Part shown: piece by piece, positions 43,760 through 51,893 of the stretch
Layout: each line of letters opens with the position of its first letter
Numbering within the stretch: position 1 is the stretch's first letter
From: Clostridium beijerinckii
GTDB taxonomy: Bacteria > Bacillota > Clostridia > Clostridiales > Clostridiaceae
Assembly: GCF_018223745.1 (NCBI RefSeq)
Contig: NZ_CP073653.1
Location: forward strand, 3,682,001-3,746,000
DNA length: 64,000 nucleotides
Reading direction: 5' to 3'
Made by a program: the position numbers and the translations under genes
The notes under the pieces: model-generated
Database searches by the model: none
The model's input: the letters and a program-made list of their open reading frames with translations, nothing else
What the model was told of the DNA's origin: nothing

Positions 43760-43883
43760 TTCATTGCCCTCCTTTCTATATAATATAACTTTGATATTAA
43801 TTTTGTGTGTACAAAAATATTAAGAAATAGTTAAAATTTAATTATATCTTTTAACGTAGATAATTTTTAAAACGCTCTTTGTA

Positions 43884-44303
43884 TAGATACAGCAACTACA
43901 GCCTATACTTATGCGTACACCCCCACCGAAACGAATAATATACTTTTGTTCCAGTTTCTAGGTAATTCTAATGGGCGATTCTTTGGCTATAAAGTTGCAC
44001 CCAAAGTGCTAGCCTCAAAGAATAAGCGTTCATAGAGAAAGTTCTGCTTACCAAATGTAAAATTTGGAGCATCACTTTTCGATTCTCACTTTTTGAACTA
44101 GCACATTTGGAATAGTTCAAAGGAAACTCGACTCACTTCGTTCACTGAGTAATTTCAATTGACCAAATCATAGATTTGGAATTTCAATTACGAATCACAT
44201 CCATCATAATTACCAATGAAACATTCCACAAAAGTATATTACTCATTTCTAGTTAAGATATATTTCATAGTATAAATCTAACTTATAGTTGAATTATCTA
44301 TAC
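43884..44303. repeat. Long-hairpin element, A/A type with tip inserts (8)
   Basis: A arms as at 21326. Two extra pieces at the tip: one around 44030-44095 (CCAAATGTAAAATTTGG) and one at 44123-44190 with AACTCGACTCACTTCGTTCA, the same sequence as at 36785-36830. Ends TATAGATAC and TTATCTATA. Confidence 0.75.
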
Positions 44304-44426
44304 TCACCACTTATATCTTGTTACTAATCAAGATATTATCTTTTATTTACAAATTATAAATCAAGCTGTTGATTGGTTTATCTATCCCTCCCTATGCTCA
44401 AAATACCATTATTGTATCTGTTCAAG

Positions 44427-45461
44427 CTAGCTTAACTTTGTAGCATGTCCATTCTCATCAAAGCGATATCCGTATATATCTATATTGGTAATTAACTCGC
44501 CAGTAGAATAAGTTAGATAATCGTATCCACCTACATTAAACCATCCAGTAACCATGGCTCCATCCGTTCCAAAGTAGTACCAGTTACCATTTATTTTCTG
44601 CCATCCTGTCTTCATTGATCCATCTCTAGAGTCTCCAAGGTAATACCACTTATTATTTTTCAATAACCATCCTGATTTCATTGATCCATCATCTGAATTT
44701 CCCAGGTAATACCAATAATCTCCACTCAACTTCCAATCATAAAGCATCCAGCCTTCACTATCAAATAGATACCACTTTCCATTTATTTTTTCCCATCCAT
44801 TTTTAGTATAACTTCCATCAGTGTGCCTATACCACCACTTATTATCCTTTATAATCCATTGTCCTGGTTTAGTAACATTGCTTATTAAAGCTCCATCAGT
44901 AAATGAATTTATGTCACAATCTTCACTTACCCCATTTACTCTGCCAGTTTCAGTATATTGATGCCCTACCCTATTGGTAAAGAAATTTGATGGCAAATTC
45001 CAAGGATCATTGTTATAGTTAGCCTCCCAGAAAGGCATATCCTGTATAACTGATTTTGCATTGGTAAGGTAACTTATAAAACTTGTATAACTGTACATGC
45101 CTAATGGAATAGACGTTAGCTGGCCAAATGCAGTAACAAATCTTGTAACATAATCTGCAAGTCCGCTAAAGTTAGTTTCTACATCCATCATAGGCACTAG
45201 ATCCCAATTATAATCTTTTATCTTATTATAAAAATTCTGGGCTTGTGCTTCTGGAGTACTTGTCCCAACTAAAAAATGATATGCTCCCACTTTTAAGTTA
45301 TTATTTTTGCAGCCACTATAAAATAGTTCCATTTTGCTATCTCTAAATGTTGCCCCTTCTGTTGCCTTTAAATAAACATATTGAACCCCATCTCCTGCAA
45401 CAGCTCCAAAATCTATATTTCCATTGTTATTTGATACATCTATACCTTTTATATACCCCAT
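44427..45461 (-). CDS. GH25 lysozyme with wall-binding repeats (endolysin)
   Basis: 344 residues. Residues 1-195 are a GH25 muramidase: YIKGIDVSNNNGNIDF (first Asp), YVYLKATEGATFRD, GAYHFLVG, LVPMMDVETNF (catalytic Asp-Glu pair). Residues 200-344 hold five or six choline-binding-type repeats (WEKINGKWYLFDSEGWM and so on). No signal peptide, as in phage endolysins, so release needs the holin next to it. GGGAG before the ATG. Confidence 0.94.
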   Translation of the reverse strand: MGYIKGIDVSNNNGNIDFGAVAGDGVQYVYLKATEGATFRDSKMELFYSGCKNNNLKVGAYHFLVGTSTPEAQAQNFYNKIKDYNWDLVPMMDVETNFSGLADYVTRFVTAFGQLTSIPLGMYSYTSFISYLTNAKSVIQDMPFWEANYNNDPWNLPSNFFTNRVGHQYTETGRVNGVSEDCDINSFTDGALISNVTKPGQWIIKDNKWWYRHTDGSYTKNGWEKINGKWYLFDSEGWMLYDWKLSGDYWYYLGNSDDGSMKSGWLLKNNKWYYLGDSRDGSMKTGWQKINGNWYYFGTDGAMVTGWFNVGGYDYLTYSTGELITNIDIYGYRFDENGHATKLS

Positions 45462-45495
45462 AATTCATACTCCCTTCCGATTTTCATATTTATAA

Positions 45496-45518
45496 AGAGT
45501 AACCCTAAAGGGTTACTC
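45496..45518 (-). terminator. Hairpin between holin and endolysin genes
   Basis: GAGTAACCC-TAA/TTA-GGGTTACTC, 9-bp stem 35 bp before the endolysin ATG. No strong T run, so it may attenuate or protect rather than end transcription. Confidence 0.6.
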
Positions 45519-45558
45519 TCAAATATTCAGTTACTATTGTTCCATTAACTTATTGCTT

Positions 45559-45816
45559 TTATTTATTTTCTTTAGAATCTGAAGCTTGGACAGTTTTTGC
45601 TTCATCATTTGTAGTTTGGTCGCTTAAACCTGGTGTACTAGTATCAACTATAATTCCTAGCATTGTTAAGATTGTTAAAATAGTATTAACAATTTCTGTA
45701 TAGTTATTAGGAATTATATTTAACCCTAATTGTTGCACTAATAATGCTATAGCACTAGCTATTGCAACCCAAAAGGCTTTGTTTTTTAATCTTGCTTGAA
45801 GATCAATACCTAACAT
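45559..45816 (-). CDS. Phage-type holin (phi LC3/Holin_1 family)
   Basis: 85 residues. LQARLKNKAFWVAIASAIAL is the typical start, then hydrophobic VQQLGL and EIVNTILTILTMLGIIVDTS, ending in the conserved TPGLSDQ and a charged tail (SDSKENK). Forms membrane pores to release the endolysin encoded 98 bp downstream. GAGGTG lies 9 bases before the ATG at 45816. No other phage genes nearby. Confidence 0.88.
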   Translation of the reverse strand: MLGIDLQARLKNKAFWVAIASAIALLVQQLGLNIIPNNYTEIVNTILTILTMLGIIVDTSTPGLSDQTTNDEAKTVQASDSKENK

Positions 45817-45829
45817 ACCTATCTTCACC

Positions 45830-46156
45830 TCTCTTCTTTTATATATACATAATATGAATTAAAACTCTTAATGGCGACTTAAAATTGAACTAACAGTACG
45901 AATTCTATTTTATAAGTGGTACTATCATTCATCACTTTAATACCTCTTAAAATATATATGTTTAAAAATATATTATGAATGCCATTTTTACAATCCATCT
46001 AAGTTTTAATCTAAGTAATACCTTATTATATTAAAGTTATTTATTTAAAGAAGAGGCAATGTAATATAAATCTCAAATAAAAATAGAGATAATATTTTAC
46101 TAAGCACAGAAATATTATCCCTACTTTCAACTAAACTAATTTTATTGTGATTTATT
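45830..46156. other. Intergenic region
   Basis: AT-rich spacer between the holin gene and the 86-residue protein gene. A weak hairpin near 46082-46122 (AAAAATAGAGATAATATTT / AAATATTATCCCTACTTT-like) is the only structure I see. Confidence 0.4.
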
Positions 46157-46417
46157 TTATAATATACACTCAATGCTCGTTATCTTTGCATTTCCCGTAA
46201 GCGGCTTATAAATCATCACTTTCGAAATACCTTGTCCATTATGCGCTGCAACCTTTGACTTACATATAAAACAATAATTTGTTCCATTTACGCTCTGAGT
46301 AGCTAAGATTTTAGGTTCATACTCAACACCAATTAATTCACTTAATGCTGTCTTAAGCACATTTATATCATCATCTGTTATGTTATTGTGAACTTTCCAT
46401 CCTCTTGATATCTTCAT
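46157..46417 (-). CDS. Small protein with cystatin-like QxVxG region
   Basis: 86 residues, no signal peptide. YEPKILATQSVNGTNYCFIC then KVMIYKPLTGNAKITSIECI. The QSVNGTNY hairpin followed by a strand matches the cystatin inhibitor loop QxVxGxxY, and the preceding helix (DDINVLKTALSELIGVEY) fits the cystatin order of helix then strands. Cystatins block papain-like proteases; function here is inferred only. GAGAGGAG before the ATG. Confidence 0.6.
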   Translation of the reverse strand: MKISRGWKVHNNITDDDINVLKTALSELIGVEYEPKILATQSVNGTNYCFICKSKVAAHNGQGISKVMIYKPLTGNAKITSIECIL

Positions 46418-46651
46418 AGAATTCTCCTCTCATTTATATCCCCTTAAATTTTAGAAAACGATTATATAACATTCGATTTACTATAGCATATTCATATTAT
46501 CTGAATTTTTTAACTAATTTCCAAAAGAAAATTTAGAAGTGCAGCAAATTTGCTTTAAAAAATAAAATATAGAAAATCAATTGTAATATGCATTGGTGAT
46601 TATAGATATCCGACTTCAAATCTAGATTTATGTGGTGATAGAACCAAATAA

Positions 46652-46692
46652 TAAAGAGAAGAGTCCCAAACATTATGAAACACTTCTCTTTA
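46652..46692 (-). terminator. Terminator after 46722-46877
   Basis: AAAGAGAAGAGT and ACACTTCTCTTT form the stem. Confidence 0.75.
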
Positions 46693-46721
46693 ACTATTCT
46701 ATTTAATTAATAACAAACTTT

Positions 46722-46877
46722 CTAACGCTGTAAATTTACTTTTCTCATAACATCTTTCATAGTTTGAGCTCCATATTTATTAATAAGATCTTTAACTATT
46801 GCTCTATGAAATTCCTTTATAGTTTTTTCCTTCAATTCATTATCACAAATAGAATTGTAATCAATTTGATTATTCAT
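46722..46877 (-). CDS. Small hypothetical protein, 51 residues
   Basis: MNNQIDYNSICDNELKEKTI, KEFHRAIVKDLINKYGAQTM, KDVMRKVNLQR. Helical and soluble. AAAGGAGAG lies 7 bases before the ATG and a terminator follows, so probably real. Family not recognised. Confidence 0.62.
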   Translation of the reverse strand: MNNQIDYNSICDNELKEKTIKEFHRAIVKDLINKYGAQTMKDVMRKVNLQR

Positions 46878-47095
46878 ATTTTTCTCTCCTTTTGACTTAT
46901 ATTCATAATGTGCATAATAAATAATATTTTATACATACTTTATTTAAAAATATCTAATGAAGACTATGAAATACACTTTGAAGTTAAAAGTAGGGCTTTA
47001 ATAGCTATTGTATATAAGAATCTCTTTTCTAAAATATAAACTGCTTTCAAAGCATACCTTTTTTTCATTTCTCCTGTGCATGCGCTTACTAAATG

Positions 47096-48493
47096 TTAGT
47101 TTTGCGATATAGTAATAGTCTGAGATACCGTAATAGGTCTCATTCCTGTTTGAGATTTAGTTTCTTTATTTAATTGCTGGTCAGAGAGCCATTCCATAAG
47201 CGTTGTTACTTTTCCATTTATTATTGATGAACATTGGTTATTATATACGTATATCCATGACCAGTGCCCATTATATTCATATGGTGTGTTATCTGCCTTC
47301 TTGTATAAACCTGTAGTATCAATTACATTATCAAAAAATGAAAAATGAACATTTGTATCACCGGCTTGCACTAAACGATCATAAGTTGGGACTACATAAT
47401 CAGCTGGAGGTACTGTTGTATCTGTTTTAGCTGCTGTAAACCAAATTGGCACTTTCTTAAACGCTTCAATATCTTTATCAGTAATCAATGTATCCTTTAG
47501 CGCCTCACAAGTTGGGAAGGCTGCTGCAAAATAATCAGCATAATCACGTATCATAAGCATTGTCATATAGCCACCATTAGAATCTCCGCCTATATAAATT
47601 CTATTTGTGTCAATATTACTATTCTTTGATACGTAATCTTTGATTAATGACATAAGAGCTTTTTCATACTTTGAGCTTCCATCTCCAAAACCATTAAATC
47701 CATCCATCCAAAAAGTTTGTGCCTGAGGAACTAAAATATATGCACCGTTAAAATATACTTGTATGTCTTTTGATGCAAAATTTACAGCTTTATTCCCTGA
47801 TATAGGTAAAAGTCCATCTGTCCCTCCTTCACCAATACCATGTAACCAAATAATTAATGGTTTTTTACTATAATCATTTTCTGGTGTATAGCTTACATAT
47901 TTTATAGTAATGTTATCATAAGTTGCACTTCCGATTTTGAAATCATCAACAAGCTTTTTAGTTCCACCCGCAAATTTATTTATAACTAAGCCAGAAATTT
48001 TGCCCGAATCCGTAACGATATCATTATTTTGTTTAATTGTAAAATCACAATTAACCCATCCATTAAGATTCGTAGTTAAATCATAGTTAATTGGCGAAGT
48101 TAAAGATACATCAGGTCCAACTTCCAATTCAAGTGTTACATATTTCCCTTTAAATTGGACATTTCCATCATTATCAGAAACATAAGCTTTTATGATTTTA
48201 CACTCTCCTTCTGCCTCCCCTAAAATCGGACTCTCTATCCTATTTTCAGTTCTTACTACACGTATCTTAAAAGTTTCGTTGGTTATTGAATCCTTTGATA
48301 CTGTTGCACCTAAATAAATGATTATTTTTGTAATTGCTGGACCCCAATCAAATGTTTCTGTAACGGTTCTATAAGATTCTTCATTTATTTGCTTACTTGT
48401 AGCGGAAACATCAACAGTAGAAGAAGTAGACATATTAGCTCCGATAGTACATAATATTATAGTTTTTAAATATTTCCTAATCATATTTTTCAT
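47096..48493 (-). CDS. Secreted CE1/PHB-depolymerase-like esterase
   Basis: 465 residues. Signal peptide (MIRKYLKTIILCTIGANMST), an N-terminal beta domain, then an alpha/beta hydrolase domain: PLIIWLHGIGEGGTDG (oxyanion), RIYIGGDSNGGYMTMLMIRD (nucleophile Ser in G-D-S-N-G-G), acid probably in TAAKTDTTVPP, His in YNGHWSWIYVY. Such enzymes release acyl groups from plant polysaccharides or hydrolyse polyesters. Start 48493, after AGGAGG. Expression is under an antitermination leader. Confidence 0.87.
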   Translation of the reverse strand: MKNMIRKYLKTIILCTIGANMSTSSTVDVSATSKQINEESYRTVTETFDWGPAITKIIIYLGATVSKDSITNETFKIRVVRTENRIESPILGEAEGECKIIKAYVSDNDGNVQFKGKYVTLELEVGPDVSLTSPINYDLTTNLNGWVNCDFTIKQNNDIVTDSGKISGLVINKFAGGTKKLVDDFKIGSATYDNITIKYVSYTPENDYSKKPLIIWLHGIGEGGTDGLLPISGNKAVNFASKDIQVYFNGAYILVPQAQTFWMDGFNGFGDGSSKYEKALMSLIKDYVSKNSNIDTNRIYIGGDSNGGYMTMLMIRDYADYFAAAFPTCEALKDTLITDKDIEAFKKVPIWFTAAKTDTTVPPADYVVPTYDRLVQAGDTNVHFSFFDNVIDTTGLYKKADNTPYEYNGHWSWIYVYNNQCSSIINGKVTTLMEWLSDQQLNKETKSQTGMRPITVSQTITISQN

Positions 48494-48570
48494 TGTTTTC
48501 CTCCTATATTTAGAATATAGATTATAAGACTTTCCTATCCTCAATCACTATGAATTATATATTAGAATAT

Positions 48571-48628
48571 AAAAACCCCAATTAATCAAAAGAGACTAGG
48601 TAATATCTCTTCTCATTAATTAAGGTTT
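48571..48628 (-). terminator. Leader terminator controlled by antitermination
   Basis: Minus strand AAACCTTAATTAATGAGAAG pairs with the CTTTTGATTAATTGGGGTTT arm, followed by TTTAT. It lies within the leader of the esterase gene, not after a gene. Confidence 0.85.
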
Positions 48629-48660
48629 CGCCTGATCTAGTAAGTAACAATAACAATATC
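48624..48660 (-). promoter_or_regulatory. RAT: LicT/BglG-type ribonucleic antiterminator
   Basis: Minus strand TATTGTTACTTACTAGATCA then GGCGAAACC matches the RAT layout (GTTACT...GCAGGCAAAACC type) bound by BglG/LicT/SacY proteins, and its 3' end overlaps the first arm of the terminator. When the RNA-binding protein holds the RAT hairpin, the terminator cannot form. Confidence 0.8.
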
Positions 48661-48684
48661 TTGTAATCGTTTCTTCACATGTTT

Positions 48685-48713
48685 ATATTAGCTTCTTTGC
48701 TATTAAATGTCAA
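48685..48713 (-). promoter_or_regulatory. Sigma-A promoter of the esterase gene
   Basis: Minus strand TTGACA (48708-48713), 17-bp spacer, TAATAT (48685-48690): a near-consensus promoter. Confidence 0.85.
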
Positions 48714-48819
48714 TAATTTTGTTATTATTTTTATCCAAAAAAATGATAGACAACTGTGAAGCTGACGATTTTTTAACCTCATTCTTTTTAAGTACACGTA
48801 AAAAAATCTCACAAAAGAA

Positions 48820-48870
48820 TAAAAAAGCTGGTAGAACAAATAATTTAATATTAAATGCTCTACCAGCCTT
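48820..48870 (-). terminator. Terminator after SASP gene 3
   Basis: GCTGGTAGA and TCTACCAGC stem, with TTTTTTATTC after it on the minus strand. Confidence 0.88.
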
Positions 48871-48935
48871 ACTTAACCGCAAATTGAGATTTACAGTTTT
48901 TTAAAGAAAACTTTTTCTACGTTCTTAGTTCTTAA

Positions 48936-49145
48936 TTACTTTAAACCTTGTTCGTAACTTTCGATCATGTGTTTAACCATGTATCCACCAACGCTTCCGT
49001 TTTGTCTTGAAGAAAGGTTTCCTTTATCTTGATTTTCATAGTCTTGTAATCCAATTTCTGAAGCAACCTCAGTTTTTAATCTGTTTAACCCTTGTTTTGC
49101 TTCTGGTATTAATGTTCTGTTTCTTCCACTATTGTTTGAAGACAT
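48936..49145 (-). CDS. Alpha/beta-type small acid-soluble spore protein (3)
   Basis: 69 residues; SSNNSGRNRTLIPEAKQGLN, KTEVASEIGL protease site, SSRQNGSVGGYMVKHMIESY. Closest to paralogue 1. GGGAGG before the ATG; conserved block 49160-49250 upstream. Confidence 0.96.
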   Translation of the reverse strand: MSSNNSGRNRTLIPEAKQGLNRLKTEVASEIGLQDYENQDKGNLSSRQNGSVGGYMVKHMIESYEQGLK

Positions 49146-49159
49146 ATATATCTACCTCC

Positions 49160-49250
49160 CTTAAATTAATATAAATTTTGCTTGGCAGTAATATATTAAC
49201 CATTATGATGAATTATAACCTATAAAAATATTAACAAAAGTAGCATCATA
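49160..49250 (-). promoter_or_regulatory. Conserved SASP upstream block (3)
   Basis: GGTTAATATATTACTGCC and TTTTTATAGGTTATAA shared with the other two SASP genes. CATAATGG is the candidate -10. Confidence 0.5.
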
Positions 49251-49294
49251 AATTATAATTAGAAAAAACTTTCAATATCTTGTACTAAAATTCA

Positions 49295-49331
49295 TAAAAA
49301 AAGTAGCAATCTATGATTACTACTTTTTTAT
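49295..49331 (-). terminator. Terminator after the permease gene
   Basis: AAAAGTAGCAATC and GATTACTACTTTT, followed by T run on the minus strand. Confidence 0.85.
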
Positions 49332-49341
49332 GTATTATAAA

Positions 49342-50748
49342 TTATACAGCCTTGTCTGAATTTTCTTGATTGCTTTCATTTTGAAGTGCACTATGCTTTC
49401 TTCCGTAAACAAAATACACTATTAAACCTATAGCAAGCCATACTAAAAATCCAATCCAAGTTATTAATTTTAATCCGCATAATAAAATTATACAGCATAT
49501 TATTGATATTAATGGAGTAAATGGTACTCCTGGAGTTTTAAACATTCTTTTGAAATCTGGCATAGTTTTTCTAAGTACTATAACGGCAACAGATACAGAA
49601 ATGAAACTTAATAATGTTCCTGTACTTAAAAATTCTACTATAATATCTAATGGTAAGAATCCTGCTATTACTGCTGCTATACTTCCAGTTATTATAGTTG
49701 AAATGTGTGGAGTTTTATGTGTTGGATGCACTTTTGAAAATAATTTTGGTAAAAGTCCATCTCTTGACATAACCATGAATACTCTAACTTGGCCATAAAG
49801 TACAACCATCATAGTAGAAACCATTCCAAGTATAGCCCCAGTTCCAACTAACGCTGCTCCCCAATTTATACCAACTCTAGCTAAAGCTCCTGGTACTGCA
49901 TTTTCTGAAATTATTTCATTATAAGGTACCATTCCAGTAAGCACAACTGCAACTGAAACATAAAGCAAAGTAACTGCTATTAAACAAATTATAAGTCCAA
50001 GTGGAATGTCTTTTTTAGGATTTTCAGCTTCTTCTGCCGCTGTAGATATTGCATCAAATCCTATAAACGAGAAGAATATAGTAGCTGTTGCTGCAAAAAT
50101 CCCCTTAAATCCAAATGGTACAAAAGGTTGATAGTTAGATGGATTTATATGTGATACTCCAAGAACTATAAATACAATAATTATAGTTATCTTTATTCCT
50201 ACAATTAAATTGTTAACTCTAGCGCTTTCCTTCATACCGTAATATAATATGTAAGTTATTATTGCAATTATTAATACAGCTGGTAAATCCACTATTCCAC
50301 CTTTACTTGGTGACGTTATCAAAGCTTGTGGAAGTGTTACACCCACTGATTTTAATATTCCAATAAAGGTTCCTGACCAACCTGATGCAACCGCACTACA
50401 TGCAACTAAATATTCTGCAGTAAGGCACCATCCAATTATCATAGCTACTATTTCACCAAATACTATGTATGAATAAGAATATGTACTTCCCGCAACTGGA
50501 AACATAGTTGAAAGTTCACAATAACACAATGCACAAAGGCCAGCTACTATACCTGCTAAAATAAATGAAATAATTACAGCTGGTCCAGCTAAATGTGCTC
50601 CTGTCCCTGTGGCAACAAAAATACCTACCCCTACTACTGCTCCAATACCAAAGGCAGCTATGTCTTTTGCTTTAAGATTTTTCTTTAAAGCTGACTTTTG
50701 CGCGCCTTCTAGCATTTTATCTAACGATTTTTTCTTAAAAATATTCAT
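49342..50748 (-). CDS. APC-family amino acid permease
   Basis: 468 residues with twelve membrane segments. TM1 has the consensus GIGAVVGVGIFVATGTGAHL (Gly-rich substrate loop), TM2-3 CYCELSTMFPVAGSTYSYSY, and TM6 FIGFDAISTAAEEAENPKKD. This pattern is the CAT/YfnA group of cationic or neutral amino-acid transporters. N-terminal basic tail KKKSLDKMLEG. AGGAGG lies 6 bases before the ATG. Single gene. Confidence 0.94.
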   Translation of the reverse strand: MNIFKKKSLDKMLEGAQKSALKKNLKAKDIAAFGIGAVVGVGIFVATGTGAHLAGPAVIISFILAGIVAGLCALCYCELSTMFPVAGSTYSYSYIVFGEIVAMIIGWCLTAEYLVACSAVASGWSGTFIGILKSVGVTLPQALITSPSKGGIVDLPAVLIIAIITYILYYGMKESARVNNLIVGIKITIIIVFIVLGVSHINPSNYQPFVPFGFKGIFAATATIFFSFIGFDAISTAAEEAENPKKDIPLGLIICLIAVTLLYVSVAVVLTGMVPYNEIISENAVPGALARVGINWGAALVGTGAILGMVSTMMVVLYGQVRVFMVMSRDGLLPKLFSKVHPTHKTPHISTIITGSIAAVIAGFLPLDIIVEFLSTGTLLSFISVSVAVIVLRKTMPDFKRMFKTPGVPFTPLISIICCIILLCGLKLITWIGFLVWLAIGLIVYFVYGRKHSALQNESNQENSDKAV

Positions 50749-51143
50749 ATAGGTCCTCCTATTTACTTAATCCATTCGTCAAAAATCTCTTAATAACTAT
50801 ATACCTCTATATAACATATTAAATATTTATCTAGAAATTTTAAAAGTACAACAAATCAATTAATATATTATCATATTTTTATAATATTAGGCAAGACATT
50901 AACACATTAATAATTTATATATTTTTTAATTTTTCTCTTAAAAAACCAATACTTTTTAACATAATATTATGCAAAGTCCTAATATAAGGAAGAAAATCAT
51001 AGGTTAACGACGAAAACCCAACAAAAAATTACTGCATTATTTTTAATCTATGTTTCTAAATAAATTTAAACCTATAATATCCATCATTATTTTAAACAAA
51101 TATAAGAATAATATTAGTAATAAATGAAGAAATTTATTAAAAA
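50749..51143. other. Intergenic region upstream of the permease
   Basis: Very AT-rich. A minus-strand TATGATAATAT box at about 50865 could be the promoter. I see no riboswitch-like conserved core. Confidence 0.4.
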
Positions 51144-51202
51144 ATGCCGAACTTATATCTCTTATCATTACTTTAAAACGATAAGAGGCATAAGCTCGGC
51201 AC
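51144..51202 (-). terminator. Terminator of the CoA-transferase operon
   Basis: TGCCGAACTTATATCTCTTA pairs with TAAGAGGCATAAGCTCGGCA; long stem with T run on the minus strand. Confidence 0.9.
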
Positions 51203-51227
51203 TTTATAATAAGATTATTGTAAAATT

Positions 51228-51863
51228 TTATTGAGCTATAAGATAAGCCATCAATTCTTCTCTTGTAAATCTTTTAGGTTCTTTAAATTGATTTAAAGTT
51301 AACGCTCTATAATAAACTTCGGCTACTTTTTCAACATATCTTCCTTTAGATAATACATCTTCTATATCTTTACTAACAACAATTACTCCGTTACTTTCTA
51401 ATAAACAAGCATCACTTGTGCTCAATCTTTCTACTAAGTCTTTTGCTGGATCATTAGTTTTTGCTTTTTCATAATTAGCTAAATATATATAACCTCCGTA
51501 GTTTGCCGCATCATAAGTTACTGGAGGAATTACTTTATTAGCTACCGCAAAAGTAGTCGCATAAACTGGGTGAATATGCATAAAAGCTTTTATATCTTTT
51601 CGAGCCTTATATATATCAAGATGCATTTGCATATCACTATTTGGCTCAATTCCATCCATTGTTTCAACTTTATTTCCATTTAAATCTACAACACAAACAT
51701 GTTCTTTACATAAATCCTCTATTTTAATTTTTGATGGTGTTATAATTACATAACCAGAACTTTCGTCTTTAATACTAAAACTTCCTATTTTTTCTATGCA
51801 TAAGTTATATTTTTCTGCGTCTTTAGCAATTTTTATAAGTTTGATTTTTAAGTTTTCTAACAT
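51228..51863 (-). CDS. Class II aldolase/adducin-family protein with altered metal site
   Basis: 211 residues. The fold is clear (SGYVIITPSKIKIEDL, VVDLNGNKVE, FMHIHPVYATTFAVANKV, ACLLESNGVIVVSKD). FucA-type enzymes bind Zn through HxH (here HIH) and a later His in N/H-H-G; that position is Asn (ESNGV). The catalytic Glu of SSE-W is also Asp (NSDMQMH). It may lack aldolase activity. AAGGAG lies before ATG 51863. It starts 31 bp after the CoA-transferase gene, one operon. Confidence 0.85.
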   Translation of the reverse strand: MLENLKIKLIKIAKDAEKYNLCIEKIGSFSIKDESSGYVIITPSKIKIEDLCKEHVCVVDLNGNKVETMDGIEPNSDMQMHLDIYKARKDIKAFMHIHPVYATTFAVANKVIPPVTYDAANYGGYIYLANYEKAKTNDPAKDLVERLSTSDACLLESNGVIVVSKDIEDVLSKGRYVEKVAEVYYRALTLNQFKEPKRFTREELMAYLIAQ

Positions 51864-51893
51864 ACTTACACTCTCCTTCACCATAACACTCAC

